Virus record (IMG/VR): IMGVR_UViG_3300005056_000223
Location: 1-20,509 of that record
Origin: a virus
Reading direction: 5' to 3' (one strand)
DNA: 20,509 bases
In this document: one piece after another, positions 14,540 to 20,509 of the stretch
Numbering within the stretch: position 1 is the stretch's first letter
Layout of the letters: every line of letters begins with the position of its first letter
Notes under the pieces: model-generated
Told to the model about the DNA's origin: nothing
Database searches by the model: none
What the model saw: the letters and a program-made list of their open reading frames with translations, nothing else
Position numbers and translations under genes: made by a program

Positions 14540-14773
14540 TTACTTCTTGCTCTTTGCAGGCGCTTGCTCTGCTTCGCCGTCTTCCAGATCATCGGCGCCA
14601 ACACGGCGCAGGTCACCGTTTTTCAACAGCGCCTTGACGAAATCGATCTTGGCGGCCTCATCCGGTACTTCGACGGGTGGGTTTTCGCCCGGCAGGATCG
14701 GGTAGCTGGTCTCTTTTTCGCCGACCAAGTGGTTGATGGTGATCAGTCGTGCTGCTTCGTTCTTCAGGAACAT
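14540..14773 (-). CDS. Small acidic phage protein, function unknown
   Basis: The 77-residue protein starts MFLKNEAARLITINHLVG, has a proline-rich middle (PILPGENPPVEVPDEAAK), a helix (IDFVKALLKNGDLRRV), and a charged tail (DDLEDGEAEQAPAKSKK). Similar small proteins occur between the capsid gene and head-tail connector genes in many phages and may be neck or capsid accessory parts. I do not recognise a domain. AGAGGA lies 6 nt before the ATG. It is the first gene downstream of the capsid terminator, and the HNH remnant ends (5' side) just before its ribosome site. Confidence 0.75.
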   Translation of the reverse strand: MFLKNEAARLITINHLVGEKETSYPILPGENPPVEVPDEAAKIDFVKALLKNGDLRRVGADDLEDGEAEQAPAKSKK

Positions 14774-14794
14774 GTCGAATCCTCTTTGGGTTAG

Positions 14795-15025
14795 AATTGG
14801 GAGGCCCTTGGGTATTCACCGGCCGATTTCGCCGGACACATGGAATCCCTCTTTTTAGAAGGCATGTCATGGGCCAATCATGGCGAATGGCATATCGACC
14901 ATGTGATCCCACTAAGCGTATTGATCAGGCGCGGAGTAAGCAGCCCAGCAGTGATCAATGCGCTTTCAAACTTGCAGCCGTTGTGGGCTGAAGACAATCA
15001 GCGAAAATCAGCAAGGATTCAATAA
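14795..15025 (+). pseudogene. HNH endonuclease remnant (N-terminally truncated), opposite strand
   Basis: This frame is open from just after a TAG at about 14792 and reads NWEALGYSPADFAGHMESL, then FLEGMSWANHGEWHIDHVIP, and ends SNLQPLWAEDNQRKSARIQ. This is the C-terminal half of the common phage and mobile HNH family, with the beta-beta-alpha-metal core intact: His/His in WHIDH, Asn in SNLQPLW, Asn in DNQRKS. Full-length relatives have another 80-100 residues upstream, often with zinc-binding cysteines; here they are missing. The only ATG (14840) would give 61 residues and lacks a good ribosome site. It is the only plus-strand coding remnant in the window and ends at the shared terminator. 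It is probably a decayed homing-type nuclease gene, though a minimal active domain cannot be excluded. Confidence 0.8.
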
Positions 15026-15049
15026 AAAAGGCCCGTTCGGGCCTTTTTC
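15024..15049. terminator. Bidirectional intrinsic terminator between capsid gene and HNH remnant
   Basis: The sequence is six A, GGCCC, GTTC loop, GGGCC, five T. It is a symmetric hairpin with a T-run on either strand, so it can end minus-strand transcription from the capsid gene (stop at 15064) and plus-strand transcription through the HNH remnant (stop at 15025). It fits both convergent units at 15 nt or less. Confidence 0.88.
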
Positions 15050-15063
15050 ATATAACCAATCAA

Positions 15064-16092
15064 TCAAAATTGATCGCGATAAGCCCCTGCAAATACATAG
15101 CGGAATTCAACGCCAGAGCACTTGTATTCACACGGAATACTAACCGTCAGGTTATGGAACTGCGGGGCCAGGGAGCGCCACGGGATCGGCACCTGCATGC
15201 CCAGGTTCTCGTCGTTCAGCTCATAAGCGACGATGCGGTCCTTGTTGCCGTTGGACACGCCGGCGGCGGCCAGCTGGGCAGCAGACAGTTGCAAGCGGCT
15301 GAAGATGTTGATCGGGCGACCGGTCAGCGCGGTGAACTGGTTGTTGGTGCGGAAATACTCGAGGATCGTCTTGTCGGTGATGGTGCCCATACGCTTGTTC
15401 GAGATGAACGCGAAGCGGGCGGCATCCAGGATGATCGTGTCCGGGACGTGAACAGTGGCCGAGTTGATGTAGACATCAACCAGGATCTTATTCAGGTCGG
15501 CGACGATCTGGTCACCGGTGGTGGCCGCGTTGTACCAGTCGAGGGTGGAGTTCGACAGCGCCAAGTTGGGGTTGTTGAACAGGCCGGTCATGTTGCGAGC
15601 GGCGTCACCGAAGTAAGCCACACGCTGGGTGTGCTCCTGGGCGCCACGGAAGGCCAATCGCGCTTTGGTGGTGTCCAGCGGAATGCGCAACTGCTGCGAC
15701 TTGCGCAGCTCATCCAGGCTGTAGCTGTACTTGTTGCCCGCGTAACCGATCGGTACGGACGACTTGTTGGCAGACAGGGTTACATCCGGCAGGTCGTCAG
15801 CGCTGGCGCCGATGAACTTGCCCAGTGTCACGCCGTCGTAGCTGATGTAGTCCCAGCTATCCACCCACTCAGGGAGCGAGGTATCGACCGGGATCAGCTC
15901 GTCGTAGTTGATGGCTGCGTACTTGGCCTCGTAGATACGAGCTTCCAGGTTCGCCAACTGGCTGATGTAAAACGCCAAGCCGTCGTCGAGGGTCGGCAGA
16001 CCGTCGTTGAAGGTCACTTGATAAGCATCGCGGCCAATCTGGTGCGCAATAGCGGCATCGATGGCTACGACGATTTTTTTAAGCTGGGTCAT
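15064..16092 (-). CDS. Major capsid protein (DUF2184-like)
   Basis: The 342-residue protein has the features of DUF2184-type capsid proteins, which have an HK97 fold: LANLEARIYEAKYAAINYDELIPV near the start, WVDSWDYISYDGVTLGKFIGASADDLP, and GNKYSYSLDELRKSQQLRIPLDTTKA. Further on it has QRVAYFGDAARNMTGLFNNPNL and a C-terminal part with MQVPIPWRSLAPQFHNLTVSIPCEYKCSGVEFRY. It follows the cement-like gene by 5 nt. A strong terminator directly behind it would keep its messenger abundant relative to downstream genes. A plus-strand ORF covering it is a codon-bias shadow. Confidence 0.9.
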   Translation of the reverse strand: MTQLKKIVVAIDAAIAHQIGRDAYQVTFNDGLPTLDDGLAFYISQLANLEARIYEAKYAAINYDELIPVDTSLPEWVDSWDYISYDGVTLGKFIGASADDLPDVTLSANKSSVPIGYAGNKYSYSLDELRKSQQLRIPLDTTKARLAFRGAQEHTQRVAYFGDAARNMTGLFNNPNLALSNSTLDWYNAATTGDQIVADLNKILVDVYINSATVHVPDTIILDAARFAFISNKRMGTITDKTILEYFRTNNQFTALTGRPINIFSRLQLSAAQLAAAGVSNGNKDRIVAYELNDENLGMQVPIPWRSLAPQFHNLTVSIPCEYKCSGVEFRYVFAGAYRDQF

Positions 16093-16097
16093 GTCGA

Positions 16098-16592
16098 TTA
16101 GCCCCCGATCTTCAGAGAAATTTTAGCCAGCGCGCCGGCGCCGGCGGAGCTGACCCATTTGGCGTTCGGGATCAGAACGGCCAGGGTTGCAGCAGCGCCG
16201 ACCACGTTCGAGAACTGGCCCTGGTTGGTGCCGGTGCCGTCGCCGATGACCAGATACACCGGGTCATCCTTGGCGACTGCGACGCGGGCGGTCACCCACA
16301 CAGGCGCTACGGTCTCGACCGACATATCGCGCTTGGCGACTGCGCCGACCACATCGGTAGCGGTGTAGGCACGGTTCAGTTCGCGCTTAACGATGCCGAT
16401 GAACTGGGCCGCAGTGGAGCCGGCCACAGGCAGCTTGGCGCCGTCGTCACCATCGGTAACAACGCCCAGGCCGAACGCGATGTTCACGGTGCCCTTGTTG
16501 ACTTTGGAGACGGCGTTGGACAGTTCGCCGTCGGCGACCATACCTGCGTAAGCGACGCCGTGATTGAGTGCGTTACCACCTTGAACAGCCAT
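16098..16592 (-). CDS. Capsid cement / decoration protein candidate
   Basis: The 164-residue, Gly/Ala/Val-rich beta protein lies between protease-scaffold and major capsid genes, where decoration or cement proteins are found. Its pattern (GMVADGELSNAVSKVNKGTVNIAFGLGVV, IGIVKRELNRAYTATDVVG, VETVAPVWVTARVAVAKDDPVYLV, and a terminal strand ISLKIGG) fits structural cement proteins of Pseudomonas and Bordetella-type phages. It would sit on the outside of the shell and stabilise it after expansion. AAAGGAG lies 7 nt before the ATG, the best ribosome site in the window, in keeping with high expression. Confidence 0.7.
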   Translation of the reverse strand: MAVQGGNALNHGVAYAGMVADGELSNAVSKVNKGTVNIAFGLGVVTDGDDGAKLPVAGSTAAQFIGIVKRELNRAYTATDVVGAVAKRDMSVETVAPVWVTARVAVAKDDPVYLVIGDGTGTNQGQFSNVVGAAATLAVLIPNAKWVSSAGAGALAKISLKIGG

Positions 16593-16594
16593 GG

Positions 16595-17197
16595 TCAGGC
16601 TCCTTTCTGGGGTTGTTTGTGGGCGCCCGACAGCTTCTGCTTGTGCTGCTGGTATGGGGTCGGCGCGGCGTCGGCGGTCGCCGTGGTGGCTGCGCCGTCC
16701 TTAGCCAACTGCATGAACTGGGCGAAGAGCGCGGCAGTGTCACCAGTAGCGGCCTTGGGCTTCTTCTTGCCTTCTTCGTCCATGTCGTCTTCGTCAGGCT
16801 CTTTCTCAGCCTCGGCGTCGAAGGCGCACTCGACATAACCGGCAGACTTGTCGCCCCACGCCATTTTCGGACGCTTGACGGCCAGCGCGGCGCGCTTTAT
16901 CTCGATCACATCGAGGCTGTCGCAGGTGAACGAGTCGCCGGCGATCTTGCGGGCCAAGGCCTGGGTGCTGCCGATCAGGACGACGCGAGCATTGATCGCC
17001 TCGTCGCTCGAAGCCTTGCGGGCCTCGGCCAGATCTTCGGCTGCCTTGTCAGCGGTTGCCTGGGCCTTGTCAGCCAGTACCTGTGCATCGTTTGCCTTCT
17101 TGTTCAGGCGCTCGAAAGCGTCAGTGATCGCGACAGCGGTTGCCGCGTCTGACACTTCGACCGAGCTACCTGAGTCCAGCGTGACTTTATGGGTCAT
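16595..17197 (-). CDS. Capsid scaffold from an internal start in the DUF2213 gene
   Basis: Within the DUF2213 frame, Met187 (ATG at 17195-17197) has GGAGAG directly upstream, with 6 nt between the GGAG core and the ATG. This is stronger than the site of the full-length start. It would give a 200-residue protein. That protein starts MTHKVTLDSGSSVEV, then a long Ala/Lys/Asp/Glu helical stretch likely to be a coiled coil (about residues 199-250 of the full protein), then an acidic segment (EPDEDDMDEEG) and a basic C-terminus (QQHKQKLSGAHKQPQKGA). This is the form of a scaffolding protein, as lambda Nu3 is made from inside C. Inferred, not proven. Confidence 0.6.
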   Translation of the reverse strand: MTHKVTLDSGSSVEVSDAATAVAITDAFERLNKKANDAQVLADKAQATADKAAEDLAEARKASSDEAINARVVLIGSTQALARKIAGDSFTCDSLDVIEIKRAALAVKRPKMAWGDKSAGYVECAFDAEAEKEPDEDDMDEEGKKKPKAATGDTAALFAQFMQLAKDGAATTATADAAPTPYQQHKQKLSGAHKQPQKGA

Positions 17198-17755
17198 GTT
17201 GCTCTCCGGGGTGTGGTCAAAAACGCGAGCATTGGCGCCCGCCCTTGCTCTTTCTACGATCGCGACGTGATTTATCTTGATATCGCGCTGGATGTAGTCG
17301 TATGTCTGGCCGTCCTCGGTCACCCCTGGGGTTTCGTCGTAGACAGCGGTGTATCCGGCGGACAGTTCGCACTTTCCGCCAATGATCTCGTCGATGGTCT
17401 TCTGGTCTTTGACGATCAGGTCGCAGATCACGAAGTCGCCATCACGGCGCCCAGGGCCGCGCACTACGCCGACGGCGACACCCTTGTAGGTGGCAGCGGT
17501 GACCAAGGAATGCGGGTGGTTGTTCGTAACGTCCGAAGCGTCGTAGGTGCCGAGCGAGGCGTCGCTGAACACCTCATCTTCAGGCCGGTACACGCGGACA
17601 ACCCGCATCGGGTCGCCATCGAGACCAAGCTCGCGGGCCAGGTATTCCTGAATCCCCGTGCGGGCAACCCGGCCCGGAACCTTGAGGAACCCCTCGTCGG
17701 TGTACTCTCGCTGGGTAATGCGATACCCGGCCCGGTCGAAAACCGTGCATTTCAT
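16595..17755 (-). CDS. DUF2213 prohead protease-scaffold protein
   Basis: The 386-residue protein has an N-terminal DUF2213 domain (about 1-180) and a C-terminal scaffold-like domain. Protease-type features are TNNHPHS (His80 or His82), KCELSAGYTA with Ser132 in the typical LSxGY setting, and INHVAIVERARAGANARV at 161-178. These resemble the His-Ser pattern of HK97-type prohead proteases, although the exact triad is my inference. The role is cleavage of the scaffold and of capsid N-termini during maturation. GAGG stands 7 nt before the ATG. The gene lies between the minor head protein and the cement-like gene. An internal start inside it can make the scaffold alone. Confidence 0.85.
   Translation of the reverse strand: MKCTVFDRAGYRITQREYTDEGFLKVPGRVARTGIQEYLARELGLDGDPMRVVRVYRPEDEVFSDASLGTYDASDVTNNHPHSLVTAATYKGVAVGVVRGPGRRDGDFVICDLIVKDQKTIDEIIGGKCELSAGYTAVYDETPGVTEDGQTYDYIQRDIKINHVAIVERARAGANARVFDHTPESNMTHKVTLDSGSSVEVSDAATAVAITDAFERLNKKANDAQVLADKAQATADKAAEDLAEARKASSDEAINARVVLIGSTQALARKIAGDSFTCDSLDVIEIKRAALAVKRPKMAWGDKSAGYVECAFDAEAEKEPDEDDMDEEGKKKPKAATGDTAALFAQFMQLAKDGAATTATADAAPTPYQQHKQKLSGAHKQPQKGA
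17202..17207 (-). promoter_or_regulatory. Strong ribosome binding site for the internal scaffold start
   Basis: GGAGAG inside the DUF2213 coding sequence stands 4 nt (6 nt from the GGAG core) before the in-frame ATG at 17197. Its position exactly at the border between the protease and scaffold parts argues against chance. Confidence 0.6.
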
Positions 17756-17780
17756 GTTGCGGCCTCGCGGGATGGATGAA

Positions 17781-18596
17781 TTAGCGAAGAACGCCCGGCG
17801 CTGTCTTGCCTGCGTCTTGGTTGGCCTTGACCTCGCGGGCGCTCACTGGCTCCGCGATGCATCGGCAGGAATAGTCAGACCCAGGCTTGATCGGGACACC
17901 CTTGTCGCTCAGCGGAAGGTTGTCCCAGCGGTAAACCCCTTTGCCGTAGGCGGTGACCTTGTTGGCGATCTCGTGATGGCGGTGCCGAACACGCTGGTCG
18001 TCCGAGTCACGCCATCTGAAGTACTCGAAGCCGGCACCCTTCTGCTGCTTCTCGGCCAGCTCGCCCTGAATCTTCGATGTCTGGTCGCGGGCGATCATCT
18101 TGGCGCGGCGCTGGGTCACCCCGAACTGCTCCTGCAACGCCTTCTCGATGTAGCCAGGCCGCATACCGGAGCGCATGTTCGCCATCACCAGCGTCTGCAC
18201 CTCTTCCAGATACTTGGCGGGGATTGACTTGATCAGCTGGGCGTTCTGTTGGGCCGAGGCCTTCAGGTAGTCCTGCATGACGCTGTTGCCGCTGTACACG
18301 TCGATGCCGGCCGACTTCTTCAGGTCGCGCTCGGACTTCTTCAGCGATGACTGGACGAACTCGCCGGCTATCCTGCTCGCGCCAGCGCTGACCCTTTCGT
18401 TTTGCCACTTGCTGAACAGGAACGACATTGCGTTGCTGATTAGGTCAGACCAGGCGTCAGTCGTGGTAACCGCGTCCTGCGTGTACTCCGGCGCCAACTG
18501 GCGAACCAGCGGCATGATTTCCTTGCTGATCGACGCCTTGACCTGCTTGACCAGCCGCTGCAGCTTGGCGTTGTACTGGATGCCGATCATGTCCAT
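17781..18596 (-). CDS. SPP1 gp7 / Mu F-like minor head protein
   Basis: The 271-residue protein has a helical N-terminal part and the C-terminal family signature: RAKMIARDQTSKIQGELA near 164-181, then FRWRDSDDQRVRHRHHEI at 193-210, and KPGSDYSCRC at 237-246 with Cys244 and Cys246. Proteins of this kind bind the portal, take part in procapsid morphogenesis and can be ejected with the DNA. AGGA lies 7 nt before the ATG, inside the end of the small upstream ORF, which stops 3 nt before this start and may couple translation. Confidence 0.88.
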   Translation of the reverse strand: MDMIGIQYNAKLQRLVKQVKASISKEIMPLVRQLAPEYTQDAVTTTDAWSDLISNAMSFLFSKWQNERVSAGASRIAGEFVQSSLKKSERDLKKSAGIDVYSGNSVMQDYLKASAQQNAQLIKSIPAKYLEEVQTLVMANMRSGMRPGYIEKALQEQFGVTQRRAKMIARDQTSKIQGELAEKQQKGAGFEYFRWRDSDDQRVRHRHHEIANKVTAYGKGVYRWDNLPLSDKGVPIKPGSDYSCRCIAEPVSAREVKANQDAGKTAPGVLR

Positions 18597-18599
18597 CAG

Positions 18600-18683
18600 C
18601 TATTCCTGCTTTGGCGGCTTTACCGGTGGCATGGGGAGCGGATTGCGCATCGGCGGCAAGTCATACGGGCGCGTCATCGTCAT
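18600..18683 (-). CDS. Tiny proline-rich ORF between portal and minor head genes
   Basis: The ORF begins MTMTRPYDLPPMRNPLPMPP and ends VKPPKQE (27 residues; 9 prolines). AAGG lies 8 nt before the second ATG at 18677, which would give 25 residues. An in-frame ATG at 18701 would give 33. It overlaps the end of the portal gene and stops 3 nt before the next ATG, so it fills the 64-nt gap exactly and carries the next gene's ribosome site. It may be a small structural peptide or merely a coupling ORF. No homologue is known to me. Confidence 0.4.
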   Translation of the reverse strand: MTMTRPYDLPPMRNPLPMPPVKPPKQE

Positions 18684-20043
18684 CACCTTCAGGCGGGTCA
18701 TTGAACATGGTCAGATCCTCATCAGCCTCCAGCGCTTCGATTTTCTTGTCGTCGAACTGGTAGAGCTCTTCGGCCTGCAGGCGTCGCATGATCTGGCTCG
18801 GCAGGACGATGCCGGCGTCCTTGTACATGATGTCGGTCTCGGCCTTGGCCTTGTTGGCGGTAGCGATTTGCACCGCGTCAGGCTGCTGGAATGGGTTCCA
18901 GACGTAGTTGAAGTCTTCGAGCCACTGCCCGGTAGCGGAACGCACCATCACCTCATCAAGCTGCCGAAGGCCTGGATCGATCTGGGTCAGGCGCTTCGAG
19001 GACAGCGAGTTGAAGTAGTTGTCCATGTCCCCTTCGCCGGTGGCGTTGAGGCCTTTGGCGGATGTGCCGAACAGCCGGGTGAGCGGGATGTCCGCCGCGC
19101 CGCTGATCCATGTCATGAGCGTGTCGAGCACCGGCGCAACCCCGGACAGGTCCAGGGTCTTGCGGTCGTAGGTCTCTTCACCGTCCAGCAGCGCCAGATT
19201 GATTGAGGACTTCATCATGCTGAACAGGGCGTAACGCGCCGTGATGGCGTCGTCCTGATCGCTCGCCAGCTCATCGGAGAGCCCGTTGCGCTGGATGATG
19301 TCGACGTTCGCTTCCTGCATCAGCTCGGCAATGCCGTCCTTGCTGGCTACGATGTCCATGACGTCGTCGAGGCACTTGCGCAGCTCTGAGTCTCCCCAGC
19401 CCTGCGTCTGTGCGCGCTGGCGGCGCGGCAACTTTGCACCAGCGAACCGGGCGAAGTGCGTCCAGTGGATCTGCTGGGCGCCGGCCGAGATGGTGTAGAA
19501 CTCCGGCTGCAAGTAGTTCGCAGCCAGGATGTTCGACTGGTTCATGTTCATCGCCGTCATGTCGAAGCGATCGATCACCAGCAGGCGGTAAAGGTCGCCC
19601 TTCTTGATCTTCTCCGGCCTGAGCGGCTTGGTCAGGTCCTGATTGGTCAGCATGAGGATGCCGGCGCCACCGTACAGGCGCGCCCAGCTTGTTGCCTCGC
19701 TCACCATTGCAGGCAGGTTCAAGCGGTCTTCTTCGGCCCGGATCACGTCCGCGTCGTCGCACTTGAGGGTGCGCCATTCGCGGGTCATGTCCTCGGCCGG
19801 GTAGTCCACGATCGCCCGGGCAAGCCAACTGGTTTGGTAGGCCGCGTCGAGTTGCTGGAAGTTGTTCAGGAAGCCGTATTCGAACTGGTTGTGCGACCGC
19901 TTGGCCTTTTCGGTTCCCAGGCCGGACACTACGTTCACCAATCCATCGGCGGTCTGTTTCGTGCCGGCCTTATATTCAACCAAGGCCCGAGTGAGGGCCT
20001 TGCCCAGCTTTTTGGTTGCTGGCGCTTGGCCCTTCTTACTCAT
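18661..20043 (-). CDS. Portal protein (DUF1073-type)
   Basis: The 460-residue protein has the pattern of DUF1073 portals: LDAAYQTSWLARAIVDYPAEDMTREWRTL, ATSWARLYGGAGILMLTNQD, LLVIDRFDMTAMNMNQ, HWTHFARFAGAKLPRR, GWGDSELRKCLDDVMDIV, and the clip-like DIPLTRLFGTSAKGLNATGEGDMDNYFNSL. It ends with an acidic tail. Twelve copies would form the packaging and ejection vertex. It directly follows the terminase gene. Databases sometimes label this family Acb1-like (anti-CBASS). This protein has only three histidines, all in the portal part, and no second H-x-T/S, so I do not see the 2H phosphodiesterase. Its ribosome site (GGTGA) is weak. Confidence 0.88.
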   Translation of the reverse strand: MSKKGQAPATKKLGKALTRALVEYKAGTKQTADGLVNVVSGLGTEKAKRSHNQFEYGFLNNFQQLDAAYQTSWLARAIVDYPAEDMTREWRTLKCDDADVIRAEEDRLNLPAMVSEATSWARLYGGAGILMLTNQDLTKPLRPEKIKKGDLYRLLVIDRFDMTAMNMNQSNILAANYLQPEFYTISAGAQQIHWTHFARFAGAKLPRRQRAQTQGWGDSELRKCLDDVMDIVASKDGIAELMQEANVDIIQRNGLSDELASDQDDAITARYALFSMMKSSINLALLDGEETYDRKTLDLSGVAPVLDTLMTWISGAADIPLTRLFGTSAKGLNATGEGDMDNYFNSLSSKRLTQIDPGLRQLDEVMVRSATGQWLEDFNYVWNPFQQPDAVQIATANKAKAETDIMYKDAGIVLPSQIMRRLQAEELYQFDDKKIEALEADEDLTMFNDPPEGDDDDAPV

Positions 20044-20059
20044 GGGGTCACCAATTTGG

Positions 20060-20509
20060 TTATAGGAGGTCGCGGATCGATCGCTTGCCTTTGATGTAAA
20101 CCTCGGACAAGGCGTCGATCATCACGTCTGTCTGGTCGTCGTACTTGTGGCTGTCGTCGGCGGTGAAGGATGCGACCTCACACACGAACTCGTAGTTTTG
20201 GCTGTCGTCGTACGGCAGGCAGACCAGCTTGGCAGCGTGGAAGCCTTGAACGTCCAGGGCGCGGGTCAGCTTGTCGCGGTCCCGAGGAACTGGCGTAACC
20301 TTGAGCGGCAGGCGCTTCTCCATCTCCTGGATCAGGCCGGTACCGCTTGATTTGTCCTCGACGTAGACCCGACGCAGGATGCCGTTGGCCTTCCCGTTCT
20401 TGGCCCAGGCGCCTTTGACGAACGCCTCGAACTCACGGCGTAGCGTCTTTGCGTCCATCCGCCCGCGCTTCATGCCAACGCGGTAGATGCGGCCCTCGGC
20501 GACGCCCCA
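20060..20509 (-). CDS. Terminase large subunit, C-terminal part (cut by window edge)
   Basis: The frame is open to the right edge, beginning WGVAEGRIYRVGMKRGRMDA, so the gene continues outside; 149 residues are visible. They correspond to the end of the nuclease domain of TerL. KSSGTGLIQEMEKRL and PRDRDKLTRALDVQGFHAAKLVCLP are typical of the RNase H-like fold, and FTADDSHKYDDQTDVMIDAL carries the conserved acidic DDQxD motif that binds metal. The enzyme cuts concatemeric DNA and, through its ATPase domain upstream (not seen), pumps it into the head. An internal ATG at 20473 is not the true start. The stop lies 16 nt before the portal ATG. Confidence 0.92.
   Translation of the reverse strand, partial: WGVAEGRIYRVGMKRGRMDAKTLRREFEAFVKGAWAKNGKANGILRRVYVEDKSSGTGLIQEMEKRLPLKVTPVPRDRDKLTRALDVQGFHAAKLVCLPYDDSQNYEFVCEVASFTADDSHKYDDQTDVMIDALSEVYIKGKRSIRDLL

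Larger units (their letters stand above)
14774..15063. other. Atypical gap after the major capsid gene
   Basis: About 290 nt without a minus-strand gene separates the capsid gene from the next late gene, in an operon where genes otherwise overlap or nearly touch. It holds a plus-strand HNH-nuclease remnant and a bidirectional terminator, both listed separately. I looked for a minus-strand promoter that could restart transcription behind the terminator and saw none with both boxes at a proper spacing. Confidence 0.7.

Noticed and set aside
15070-16101. A 343-residue plus-strand ORF covering the capsid gene
   Set aside because: It is exactly antisense to the major capsid gene, has no family features and no ribosome site, and arises from high-GC codon bias.
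18277-19206. A 309-residue plus-strand ORF across the minor head and portal genes
   Set aside because: It is antisense to two clearly recognised genes, with low-complexity content and no motif.
18661-20043. Anti-CBASS (Acb1) activity of the portal protein
   Set aside because: The family name in some databases invites this, but only three histidines are present, all within portal segments, and no pair of H-x-T/S motifs is seen.
1-20509. R-type pyocin (tailocin) rather than phage
   Set aside because: Terminase, portal, protease-scaffold and major capsid genes are present and intact as far as visible.
1-20509. CRISPR arrays, tRNA or rRNA genes, insertion sequences, attachment sites
   Set aside because: None was seen: no regularly spaced repeats, no cloverleaf-like sequence, no transposase frame and no paired terminal repeats.

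Overview
The window reads as the late (structural plus lysis) region of a contractile-tailed double-stranded DNA phage or prophage. The moderately high GC (high fifties percent by eye), the protein families and the gene order suggest a Pseudomonas host. This is inference: no bacterial gene, attachment site or integrase is visible, so prophage and free phage cannot be told apart. Nearly every gene is on the minus strand, so transcription runs from high to low coordinates, and many neighbours are joined by ATGA, TGATG or 8-nt stop/start overlaps.

In transcription order, the head module comes first. It holds the C-terminal end of the terminase large subunit (cut by the right edge), a DUF1073-type portal, a tiny proline-rich ORF, an SPP1 gp7/Mu F-like minor head protein, a DUF2213 protease-scaffold with an internal scaffold start, a cement-like protein and a DUF2184-type major capsid protein. 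A bidirectional terminator and a convergent plus-strand HNH-nuclease remnant follow the capsid gene. Then come a small acidic protein, a DUF4054 connector, a gp10/Mu G-like protein, a head-closure candidate and a tail-terminator candidate.

The tail module holds a DUF3383-type sheath, a DUF3277-type tube, a tail-assembly chaperone pair joined by a probable -1 frameshift at T TTT TTC, and a short (466 aa) tape measure. The baseplate is of the simplified type: a Dit-like protein, a Pam3-type plug, a hub fused to a lytic transglycosylase with a C-terminal EF-hand-like loop, a gp138-like spike with an HxH motif, a gp25-like wedge, a gp47/J-like protein, a DUF2612 protein, a tail fibre and a fibre-assembly chaperone. 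A small exported protein of unknown function, followed by its own strong terminator, is inserted between the hub and the spike and looks like a moron.

The lysis end holds a membrane protein of unknown role, a GH19 endolysin, and an Rz-like i-spanin with an Rz1-like lipoprotein o-spanin encoded inside it in another frame. No canonical holin is recognisable. Two intrinsic terminators within an otherwise continuous late operon imply antitermination or deliberate attenuation of downstream genes.
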